Below, in pieces: positions 1 to 7,264 of a stretch of DNA of 59,306 nucleotides; position 1 is the stretch's first letter, and each line of letters begins with the position of its first letter. The position numbers and the translations under genes are program-made. Under the pieces are notes generated by a model, which did not search any database, had not been told where the DNA came from, and saw only the letters and a program-made list of their open reading frames with translations. The DNA lies in NCBI GenBank assembly GCA_007136405.1, contig SLHA01000101.1:1-59306 (forward strand), read 5' to 3'. Origin of the DNA: Candidatus Latescibacterota bacterium. GTDB lineage: Bacteria > Latescibacterota > UBA2968 > UBA8231.

Positions 1-312
1 AGCCCAAACGCACTCCCTCCCGAGATCGCGGCCGAACTACCTCGAAACCCCCTGCTCCCGGCGACCTTACTTGGGCGCCGGGCGATCGCGACCGACTATC
101 AGGGGAAGGGTCTGGGTGCGTTTCTGCTCATGGATGCTCTACGCCGCAGCGTTACGCAGAACCAGGTCATCGCCGCGATGGCCGTGTTGGTCCAGGCTAA
201 GGATGATCGGGCTCGCAGCTTCCATGAGCGATAAGGCTTTGTCCGCCTCCCCGAACATCCCTTCCAGCTGTTTCTGCCCATGAAGACCATTGCCGAGTTA
301 ATCACCCACTAG
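1..312 (+). pseudogene. GNAT acetyltransferase (TacT-like toxin) remnant, 5' cut by window
   Basis: Reading frame 1 from the window edge encodes the C-terminal half of a GNAT-fold acetyltransferase. The acetyl-CoA loop reads YQGKGLGAFLL, and it is followed by a segment resembling the 'DAKDE-A-FY--GF--LP--P--LFLPM' pattern of TacT/AtaT-type toxins. The tyrosine expected in that FY-x-x-YGF region is replaced by an in-frame TAA at 232-234. Homologous sequence then continues (GFVRLPEHPFQLFLPMKTI) to a TAG at 310-312. The continued similarity past the stop is why I call it a nonsense-mutated gene rather than a short ORF. The family acetylates charged tRNAs and usually pairs with a DUF1778 antitoxin. 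The antitoxin would lie off the left edge, so its presence is unknown. Confidence 0.72.
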
Positions 313-439
313 ACAAGTTGGTCGCAGAGGAACTGGCATGAGAGACGCCCTTTTTTTTAGGAGGTGCGTCAGAACCTGCGCGAAGGCGGGGCCATCCTTG
401 AGTACTGTGAACCTTCGCGCGGAAATAGGCGCTAAGGGA

Positions 440-583
440 TTACAGGATCACCTTGTTTCTGTTGAGGATGTAGTCGCCGTTTAGAATGACGTTTTTCCAT
501 AAGACGGGGCTGATATTAGTGAGCAGAACCAGGTCAAAGACACTGGGGGGCGTGTGGGTTTGGATGACGAAGTGTAGGAATAC
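440..583 (-). pseudogene. possible MNT-type nucleotidyltransferase C-terminal fragment
   Basis: On the minus strand an open stretch of about 47 codons contains DLVLLTNISPVLWKNVILNG followed by DYILNRN. This resembles the C-terminal 'DLV-L--ASP-L---V---G-L-Y-RD' block of MNT/HEPN-partner minimal nucleotidyltransferases. The N-terminal catalytic GS-x-x-G/DxD part is missing. It is in the same frame as, and directly after, the stop of the DUF2924 fragment, so the two look joined by a deletion. The similarity is from memory of the family pattern and is short, so this is a weak call. Confidence 0.35.
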
Positions 584-712
584 TCACAGCCATTGCCTGT
601 TGCCCGAGCGGGATTCCTCGCCGAACAGCTCGTAGTACTTGCCCCGAAGCTTACCTGGAGTTACCTTTTCCATAACTGCCAGTTCGAGCGCTACGTTGAT
701 CGTCGCGTTCAT
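584..712 (-). pseudogene. DUF2924 protein N-terminal fragment
   Basis: Forty-two codons from an ATG (codon at 710-712) encode a short protein whose centre reads LRGKYYELFGEESRSGNRQW. This is the signature start of DUF2924 proteins, typically 'L--KY-ELFGE--RS-NR-WL--RIAWRLQ'. A TGA follows immediately after RQWL, where the full-length protein (roughly 150 residues) would continue into the RIAWRLQ segment. DUF2924 genes usually sit beside serine recombinases in mobile or prophage-like loci; their function is unknown. The truncation and the flanking broken pieces indicate a dead locus. Confidence 0.6.
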
Positions 713-738
713 GCTGCCGTCCTTCGTTCTCAAGGCCG

Positions 739-985
739 TTAAACCGCCTGGACGGCAGGCAGGCCAGTGGGCACATTGAGCCTCGATTCGCCGCCCAGCT
801 CACGGGCGATTCTGCGAAGACTCAAGAGAATTTTCCGGGCCGGCTTCATGCGGGACGGCTGTCGCCGGGGGCATGCCGGCCAGGGCGGCCGAGAGGATCG
901 TAACGATTTGCTGCTGCCGCTGCGGCGGCGTCAGGCTAAGCTCTGCGTTCCTTCGCGGTCGAGGCAATGGCTGGCTTCTTCCGGG
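739..985 (-). pseudogene. remnant of recombinase-associated small ORF
   Basis: No start codon is visible, but the minus strand carries a stretch reading LTPPQRQQQIVTILSAALAG, then PENSLESSQNRP and a stop near 800. Shifting one frame at that point continues as ELGGESRLNVPTG to a TAA at 739-741, only 26 bases before the DUF2924 ATG. The pattern 'L-LTP--R---I--IL---(L)... ENS-ESS--RLEL-GE-RL-V-TG' matches a small ORF I associate with serine-recombinase/DUF2924 loci. I therefore read it as a frameshifted relic of the same locus. The assignment rests on recalled similarity and gene order, so confidence is limited. Confidence 0.35.
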
Positions 986-1268
986 ATGCGTGGGTCTTGT
1001 TAACCGCTACATCCGCAGAAGGGGCCGATTTGCCGTGCTGCTGCCCAAAGAGCCGTGTTGTGAACACAGGCATACCACAGCATGAGATGGCAGGTCGCTG
1101 TGGAACGGCCGAGAGCGAGGTCAGACAAAACTTGAATACGGCCTTGGACGGTGCGAGAATCACCCGCCGAGAGTGAAGGAGCCGTTATGGATTAGCCAGT
1201 GACATGTCCCATATTGTGAACTCGCTGCCGCTGTCATGTATGGAACAACAGCGAAAGGACTGCATCAC
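986..1268. other. stretch without a recognisable gene
   Basis: Short overlapping ORFs on both strands have no recognisable domain and no ribosome-binding site that would favour one. It probably contains the promoter of the substrate-binding protein gene that starts at 1269, but I could not pick out a convincing -35/-10 pair. Confidence 0.4.
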
Positions 1269-2333
1269 ATGGAGCCGAATGAGCACCATGGGATTGGACT
1301 TGGTAACTGCGTGGGGTGGTGGCGCGTGGCATGGCTCGCAATTCCCGTGCTGCTATTGGCCCTGGCTGCCGCAAGCGTTCCCGTTAGCTGCGACCGCGAG
1401 AAAGAAATCGTCGCGCCAACAAGCGGCCTGGTGGAGATAGTTATCGCTACGGGGGCATGGCCAGGTTCCGCTGCCTTGTTCGTCGCGCAGGAAAAGGGTT
1501 ACTTCAGCGATGAGGGGTTAGCTGTGAGCCTCCAAGGCTTCGCCTCGGGGCATCTGGGACTAGAGGCCGTAATGGCCGGTGAGGCGGAACTCGCCTCCGT
1601 CGGAGAAACGCCCATTGTCAGTGCGGCCCTGAACGGCGAGCCGGTCGTGATCGTTGCGACCATCTGCCGGATTGACAGGGCTATCCTCATCATCGCGAGG
1701 GAGGACAGCGGCATCGCTAGTGCCGACGACCTGCGTAGCAAGCGGATTGGCGTGGTCCCTGGCACCACGGCCGACTTCTTCCTGCATATCTACCTGACGA
1801 CGTCGTATATCAAGCCTTCCGAAGTGCAGATTGTCGAGTTGGACGTCGACGCGGTCATCGATGCTCTGGAGGCCGGAGAAGTCGACGCCATCAGTACCTG
1901 GGCTCCGTATACTGCTCTCGCGCGGGACAGCCTGGGCGACAACGCCGTGGTGCTGGAGGATCCGGGCCTCTATAGGATGAGTTGGAACATCATCGCCTCC
2001 AGGGAACTGGCCGCTCGCGCGCCGGATTCCATCGAGCGTGTCCTGCGCGCCATCGTCAGGGCCAATGAATTCATCCGGCAGGAGCCCGATCAGGCCCGTG
2101 CCATCACCGCCGCATACACCTGGATGGATATAGCCGCCTTGGAAAAAGAATGGCCGGATTATTACATGACGGTCATGCTGGATCTAAGCCTGCTGCTTTA
2201 TCTGGAAGATCAGGCCAAGTGGATGATGCCGAGGACAGCCCGTGCCGTGATGCTCCCCAATTTCCTGGACCACATATACAGTCCCGGGCTCAGAGCCGTC
2301 CGTCCCGAAGCAGTCCGAATCGTGGAGCCGTAG
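1269..2333 (+). CDS. ABC-type nitrate/sulfonate/taurine-like substrate-binding protein
   Basis: A 354-residue protein of the NrtA/SsuA/ThiY (NMT1-like) periplasmic-binding family. After a hydrophobic segment (about residues 19-38) ending at a cysteine at residue 41, a weak lipobox, it has the family's two-lobe pattern: 'ALFVAQEKGYFSDEGL' near the N-terminus, then 'GEAELASVGETP', 'SADDLRSKRIGVVPGT' and 'ALEAGEVDAISTWAPY'. An in-frame ATG at 1236 exists, but AAAGGA at 1254-1259 sits nine bases before the ATG at 1269, so I use 1269. No permease or ATPase gene adjoins it. Instead the next gene, nine bases on, is a hybrid histidine kinase. The protein may therefore present a ligand to the kinase rather than feed a transporter (inference). 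The ligand cannot be read from sequence. Confidence 0.85.
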   Translation: MEPNEHHGIGLGNCVGWWRVAWLAIPVLLLALAAASVPVSCDREKEIVAPTSGLVEIVIATGAWPGSAALFVAQEKGYFSDEGLAVSLQGFASGHLGLEAVMAGEAELASVGETPIVSAALNGEPVVIVATICRIDRAILIIAREDSGIASADDLRSKRIGVVPGTTADFFLHIYLTTSYIKPSEVQIVELDVDAVIDALEAGEVDAISTWAPYTALARDSLGDNAVVLEDPGLYRMSWNIIASRELAARAPDSIERVLRAIVRANEFIRQEPDQARAITAAYTWMDIAALEKEWPDYYMTVMLDLSLLLYLEDQAKWMMPRTARAVMLPNFLDHIYSPGLRAVRPEAVRIVEP

Positions 2334-2342
2334 GAGCAGAAC

Positions 2343-5300
2343 ATGCGTATCAGCACACGACTGAAGACCGCAGCACTGGTGCCGACGCTGATGGCGGCGG
2401 TCACCGGGGTTGGGCTGTATATCGCACGTGCTTCGGTGGAGACGTGGGAGCAAAGGCAGACCGCCGCCTTTGCGATCCGAGACATGGTGGGCGAACTGAG
2501 CAACCTTGCCAGCTCATACGCGTCTGACCCGCAGGAGCGGTCCCGGCGGCAGTTCCTTCACATGCACCAGCAGGCCACGGATCTGATCTCCGTGTCCGTA
2601 TTCGACGACACCTGCCAGCAGCGGGACCTGGACGGCATTGCGCGCAGCACCGAGGTGCTCAAGACTCTGTTCCTGAAGATGGTCTCCAATAACAAGCGCC
2701 ATGGAGCAGGCCAGAGCGACGCCCTGTTCGCCGAGGCCCAGCAGCGGTTGGTCGGCCAGATACTGATCCGGACGCGCGACGCTATATATCATGCTTCGGA
2801 ACTGGTCAATCGGATCGACCGGAGTATCCATGCACGACAGCGAAGTGTCCATGTGTGGATGCTGTCTCTCATGCTGGCGACAGCGGCGGCTCTCACCGTG
2901 CTGCTGCTGGGCTTGATGAAGCGCATCACCAGGGCGCTCAAGAAGCTACAGGAAGGAACCGAGGCCTTCGGTAGTGGCGATATGACGTTTCGCATAGGCA
3001 TGTCGGGCGGGGACGAACTCGGGCGGCTTTCGCAGGCCTTCGACCGCATGGCCGGCACGCTACAGACCACGACGGTGTCGCGGGACGAACTGACGGCGGA
3101 GGTGGAGCAGCGCAGTAAAGTCCAGGATGAGCTGCAACGCCAGCAGGAATGGCTCCAGGTCACGCTCACCAGCATTGGCGATGCCGTGTTGGCTACCGAT
3201 ATCGACGGAAGGATCACCTTCCTGAACCCGGTGGCCGCGACTTTGACAGGCTGGCTACATGACCAGGCCCTGGGGCGACGCGTCCATGAAGTCTTCCGAA
3301 TCGTCAACGAGCAGACACACGAGCCGTGCGACGACATCGTCGAGAGCGTTCTGCGTGAAAAGAGAGTTGTTGCCCTCGCTAATCACACCATGCTGGTGAC
3401 GCGAGACGGCCGGGTAGTGCCCATCGAGGACAGTGCTGCCCCGATCCGTGACAGCGAGGATCGTGTGGCGGGAGCAGTGCTTGTCTTCCACGATGTGACA
3501 GAAAAGCGGCGCGCCCAGCAGGCCCTGCGCAAGAGCGAGAAGCAGTATCGCGAGTTGTTCAGCAGCATGAGTGAAGGCTTCGCCCTGAACGAGATCATCA
3601 CGGACGAGGGCGGGCAGCCCTGTGACTACCGTTTCCTCGACGTTAATCCGGCGTTTGAGCGGCTGACAGGCCTGAAACGTCAGGACATACTGGGCAAGCG
3701 CGTGCTGGAGGTGATGCCGAACAATGACCCGGTCTGGCTCAGGGCGTTCGGCAAGGTTGCCCTCACCGGGGAACCGGCGAACCTTGAGATCTTCTCGATG
3801 CCGCTGAACAGATGGCACGAAGCCTTCGCTTACCGGCCCGCCTCCAGGCAGTTCGCCGTGGTCTTCACGGACATCACTGCGCGCAAGAGAACTGAGGAGG
3901 CACTGCGCCAGGCAAAGGATGAGTTGGAGCAGCGGGTCCTTGAGCGTACTGCCCAGTTGGCCCAAACTGTCACGGTTATGGAGCAAGAGGCAAGAGATCG
4001 GATAGCGGCCGAGCAGGGCGTCAAGACCGAGCGGCAGCGGCTTTATGACCTCCTGAAGACGCTCCCGGTTTACGTGGTGCTGCTCTCGCCAGATTATCGC
4101 GTGCACTTCGCCAATCGTTTCTTCGAGGAACGATTCGGCAAGTCCAATGGCAGACGCTGTTATGAGTTGCTCTTCAATCTGACCGAGCCATGCGAGAACT
4201 GCGAAACAATGAAGGTCTTGAAGACCAATGCGCCCCACCACTGGCAGTGGACCGGCCCGAACAGTCGCGACTACGACATCTATGATTTTCCCTTCACTGA
4301 CTCCGACGGTTCATCCCTGATAATGGAGATGGGCATCGACGTCACCGAACGAAACATGGCCGAACGGGCCCTCCGCCAGCAGTCCGAGCAGTTGCGGACG
4401 CTCGCCTCGGAACTGACGCTGGCCGAGCAGCGTGAGCGCCGCCGGCTGGCCGAGGTGCTCCATGACGATCTTCAGCAGCTTCTGGTGGGCGCGAAGTTCC
4501 TGATGTTTTCGCTCGGTCGCTCGCCGAACGAAGCTGTCAAGAAGGCAGCCGCGGAGGTCCTTGAGCTGATCGACCAGTCCATCGAATGCTCTCATTCGCT
4601 GACGAGCGAACTGAGCCCGCCGATTCTGCACCAGGGGGGCTTGGTTCCCGCTTTGGAATGGCTGGCCGTCTGGATGCAACAGAAGCATGGCCTGAACGTC
4701 ATTCTCCAGACGCAGGGCAGCACAGCACCAGAATCGGAGGATATACGCGTCTTGCTGTTTCAGTCCGTGCGGGAACTGTTGTTCAATGCCTCCAAGCACG
4801 CTGGGGTCAAGACAGTCGAGGTCTGCCTCAGGAAGACGGACGATCACGTCGAGATGACTGTCTCGGACAAGGGCGCGGGATTCGATCCGGAAGCGACAAT
4901 TCCGCGCGAGGGCCAGACCAGCGGATTCGGGCTGTTCAGCATACGCGAACGCCTGAGCCAGCTGGGCGGAGAAATGGAGATCGACAGCGCCCCCGGCCGG
5001 GGCAGCCGGTTCACGATCCGCGCCCCGATCGGTCTGCCCTCCACGGTCCGCGACGAGGATGCCGAGGTGCCGGGGACTCTTGCCGGACCCAGGGGCTCCA
5101 GAATGGGGCCCGAGTCGCCGAAAGCGGTCTCCGGCCTGTCACGAATTCGAGTGTTGCTGGTGGACGACCATGTCGTCGTTCGGCAGGGCCTCTCCCACCT
5201 GCTGCGAGAAGAGCCCGATATCGAGATTGTGGGCGAAGCCTCGGACGGACAGACGGCCATCGAGATGGTCAGCCAATTCTTGCCGGATGTCGTGACGATC

Positions 5301-5525
5301 GACATCAGCATGCCAGGGATGGACGGCATCCAGGCCACGAAAACCATCCACGCAGAGTTCCCCGACGTGAAGGTGATTGGCCTGTCGATGTTCGATGAAG
5401 GCCAGCGCGGGCAGGCCATGCTCGACGCCGGGGCGGCGACCTACCTGGCCAAGAACGGCCCATCGGAGGCTTTGGTCGCCGCGATCCGCGCGTGTGCGCG
5501 GCGGGTCGGCCGAAGAGAATCATAG
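2343..5525 (+). CDS. hybrid sensor histidine kinase with PAS domains, NarL-type kinase core and C-terminal receiver
   Basis: A 1060-residue membrane kinase. Transmembrane segments at about 8-28 and 171-191 enclose a periplasmic helical region of about 140 residues. These are followed by HAMP (about 190-245) and three PAS-like domains (about 270-390, 395-510 and 590-700). The second and third are separated by coiled coil, and the third contains a CENCE cysteine pair. The dimerisation motif is of the HisKA_3 type, with phospho-acceptor His707 in LHDDLQQLL. The ATPase has N-, G1- and G2-like boxes (NASKHAG, DKGAGFDP, GFGLFSIRERL). The receiver (about 935-1055) has LLVDDH and phospho-acceptor Asp987 in TIDISMPGMDG, with no DNA-binding output domain after it. 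GGAG lies a few bases before the ATG. Tight linkage to the upstream binding protein implies a shared transcript and a shared sensory task; an output regulator must lie elsewhere. Confidence 0.93.
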   Translation: MRISTRLKTAALVPTLMAAVTGVGLYIARASVETWEQRQTAAFAIRDMVGELSNLASSYASDPQERSRRQFLHMHQQATDLISVSVFDDTCQQRDLDGIARSTEVLKTLFLKMVSNNKRHGAGQSDALFAEAQQRLVGQILIRTRDAIYHASELVNRIDRSIHARQRSVHVWMLSLMLATAAALTVLLLGLMKRITRALKKLQEGTEAFGSGDMTFRIGMSGGDELGRLSQAFDRMAGTLQTTTVSRDELTAEVEQRSKVQDELQRQQEWLQVTLTSIGDAVLATDIDGRITFLNPVAATLTGWLHDQALGRRVHEVFRIVNEQTHEPCDDIVESVLREKRVVALANHTMLVTRDGRVVPIEDSAAPIRDSEDRVAGAVLVFHDVTEKRRAQQALRKSEKQYRELFSSMSEGFALNEIITDEGGQPCDYRFLDVNPAFERLTGLKRQDILGKRVLEVMPNNDPVWLRAFGKVALTGEPANLEIFSMPLNRWHEAFAYRPASRQFAVVFTDITARKRTEEALRQAKDELEQRVLERTAQLAQTVTVMEQEARDRIAAEQGVKTERQRLYDLLKTLPVYVVLLSPDYRVHFANRFFEERFGKSNGRRCYELLFNLTEPCENCETMKVLKTNAPHHWQWTGPNSRDYDIYDFPFTDSDGSSLIMEMGIDVTERNMAERALRQQSEQLRTLASELTLAEQRERRRLAEVLHDDLQQLLVGAKFLMFSLGRSPNEAVKKAAAEVLELIDQSIECSHSLTSELSPPILHQGGLVPALEWLAVWMQQKHGLNVILQTQGSTAPESEDIRVLLFQSVRELLFNASKHAGVKTVEVCLRKTDDHVEMTVSDKGAGFDPEATIPREGQTSGFGLFSIRERLSQLGGEMEIDSAPGRGSRFTIRAPIGLPSTVRDEDAEVPGTLAGPRGSRMGPESPKAVSGLSRIRVLLVDDHVVVRQGLSHLLREEPDIEIVGEASDGQTAIEMVSQFLPDVVTIDISMPGMDGIQATKTIHAEFPDVKVIGLSMFDEGQRGQAMLDAGAATYLAKNGPSEALVAAIRACARRVGRRES

Positions 5526-5586
5526 CCAATAGGCGAGCAGAAGGAATGCAATGCCTGCTCTCGGAAGCTGAAGGCGGAATGCCACG

Positions 5587-5750
5587 ATGGCATTAACAAG
5601 TATTAATGCCAAGTGTGTGGACACATCTACGATCCCGCCCGCGATGTATCGGACCAGGGGATTCCTCCCGGAATCGACTTCGAGGATCTGCCGGACGATT
5701 GGGTCTGTCCCATTTGCGCGTCCGCCAAGGCCATGTACGAGCCGATGTGA
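5587..5750 (+). pseudogene. rubredoxin, frameshifted
   Basis: From TGC at 5607 to TGA at 5748 the + strand encodes almost all of a rubredoxin: CQVCGHIYDPARD, then GIPPGIDFEDLPDDWVCPIC, with both CxxC iron ligands, the YDP turn and the DDWVCPxC motif intact. The codon just before the first ligand cysteine is TAA (5604-5606) in this frame. An ATG at 5587 opens the other frame as MALTS. One missing base plus one substitution between 5599 and 5606 would restore a start such as M-A-L-T-K-Y-x-C, the usual rubredoxin N-terminus. I read this as a recently broken electron-transfer gene. A sequencing error cannot be excluded because all ligand residues are preserved. Confidence 0.75.
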
Positions 5751-5807
5751 CCTGGTTCAGGCCATGTCTACCGCCGCCCAGCGTCACCGCAAACGGGTTA
5801 GGCGGGG

Positions 5808-6782
5808 GCCTTCCACCGGCAGCGCGGCAATGCCGCTGTCGGCGTCGACGGGGATGAGCAAGGCCGACTATGCGCGGGACCTGGAGAGCCATCTGCAGGA
5901 CCTGCACGAACGCCTTCGGACGCAGCGGTATCGGCATCAGCCGATCCGCCGGGTCTACATCCCCAAGGAAGGTCGCCCAGGGCAGAGGCGTGCGCTGGGT
6001 GTCTCCTGCTTCGAGGACAAGCTGGTGCAGGGAGCGCTGCGGGAGCTTCTGGAGGTGATCTATGAGCCGCTTTTTCGACCGTGCTCGTAAGGTTTCCGGC
6101 CGGGACGCAGCGCCCATGATGCCGTGCGCCTGGTCCAGAATACAACACCCCGGACCAGGGTACGGCGCAGGGCTCGGGGCTGTCACCGATGCTCGGCAAC
6201 ATCTACCTGCACTATGCTCTGGTTACGTCGTTCGAGGATCAGATACGCCCGCGCCTGAAAGGACGGGCCTGGCGGATGTGGTACGCCGATGACCTTGTCC
6301 TCGGTTTCGAACGGCGGGACGACGCGGAGCGGGTAATGGCTGTTCTGGGCAAGCGGCTGCAGCGGTTCGGCCTGACTCTTCAGCCGGAGAAGACCCGGCT
6401 GGTGCCGTTCCAGCGTCCATCGCGGACACACCGGCGCGGCAAGGGACCCGGGACCTTTGATCTGCTGGGCTCCACCTGGTATTGGAAGCGCAGCCGCAAA
6501 GGCCATGGGGTGCCGGCGTGCAAGACGCGGTCGTCGCGTCGCCGGCGGATGGTTCGATCCGTCGCCGACTGGTGCCGCCACCGGCACGAATCGATTGCGG
6601 CGCAACATGCCGCCCTCGTGCGGCGCCTTGGCGGTCACTTCCAGTATTTCGGCATCAATGGCAACGTCGAGAGTCTGGCCAAGGTGGCCTACCACGCAGA
6701 ACGGGCGTGGTACAAGTGGTTGAATCGGCGTAGCCAGCGATCGCGCTTGAAGTGGGAGGCTACTTGCTCGATGAGCTGTTGA
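5808..6782 (+). pseudogene. group II intron reverse transcriptase/maturase remnant
   Basis: Pieces of a group II intron-encoded protein lie in different frames. GVDG occurs in one frame near 5835-5850 and switches after a GGGG run to the frame encoding LRTQRYRHQPIRRVYIPKEG and the LEVIYEPLF block. A further shift near 6090 gives FRPGRSAHDA. About 60-80 residues, including the first catalytic aspartate region, are then missing. From 6189 an intact 197-codon ORF encodes SPMLGNIYLHY, the YADD polymerase motif, and a maturase-like tail ending in WYKWLNRRSQRSRLKWE. Normal proteins of this class are about 420-600 residues in one frame. The internal deletion plus frameshifts mean no active enzyme is made. 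Confidence 0.85.
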
Positions 6783-7089
6783 ATCTGCTGATCGGTGGGT
6801 GGCGGCACGGCCACGACCGCTGGCGGGTAGTGATGACCACACCGAGCCGGGTGAGCCTCCTCCCGCGCCACCGGTAGGCCGGAGCCGGAACCGGGGTCGA
6901 TGGTAGGCCGACTCCGGCGGAGGTCCGCTGCTGGACGCGCGCCCCCAACCCTCCAGGTAGCAGACGATAGCCGACCCGGTGCGCGATAACCGCGGCCGCT
7001 GGCCGGGCTGGGGTGGGGGCTTCGTGGAAACATACCCCTGGGCCTGCTGTCTCTCCACGGAGCAGTCCGGGTTTTGGCCGGTGCGGAGT
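6783..7089. other. downstream flank of dead group II intron; no gene seen
   Basis: Translation of frame 1 continues briefly past the RT stop but has no recognisable motif. A GAGCCGG...CCGGCGG stretch near 6890-6930 faintly recalls an intron domain V, but the internal sequence does not match the conserved hairpin, so I do not call it. Confidence 0.4.
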
Positions 7090-7119
7090 TTGACAGCAGG
7101 GGTGACTGCTGGCGATACT
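7090..7119 (+). promoter_or_regulatory. candidate sigma-70 promoter with internal inverted repeat
   Basis: TTGACA at 7090-7095 and GATACT at 7114-7119 are 18 bases apart and about 140 bases upstream of the gene at 7265. Between them lies CAGCAG-N6-CTGCTG (7094-7111), an interrupted palindrome placed where a repressor would block RNA polymerase. Confidence 0.42.
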
Positions 7120-7264
7120 GGACTTGGCGCGTGGTGCGCGGCGCTACGCTGTCGACGCAATCCATTGGGCGCTGACCGCGGCCCCTCGTGGTCGGCTGAA
7201 GAAATAACCGGGCGGTAGACACGGGTAGGGATATACGTGAAGCGACAACAAGGATCAGATGATC

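Noticed and set aside
3255..4241. 328-codon minus-strand frame opposite the hybrid kinase
   Set aside because: It is antisense to conserved PAS and linker sequence, with no recognisable domain.
6880..6945. Possible group II intron domain V
   Set aside because: The GAGCCGG...CCGGCGG ends are suggestive but the conserved internal hairpin and bulge are not met.
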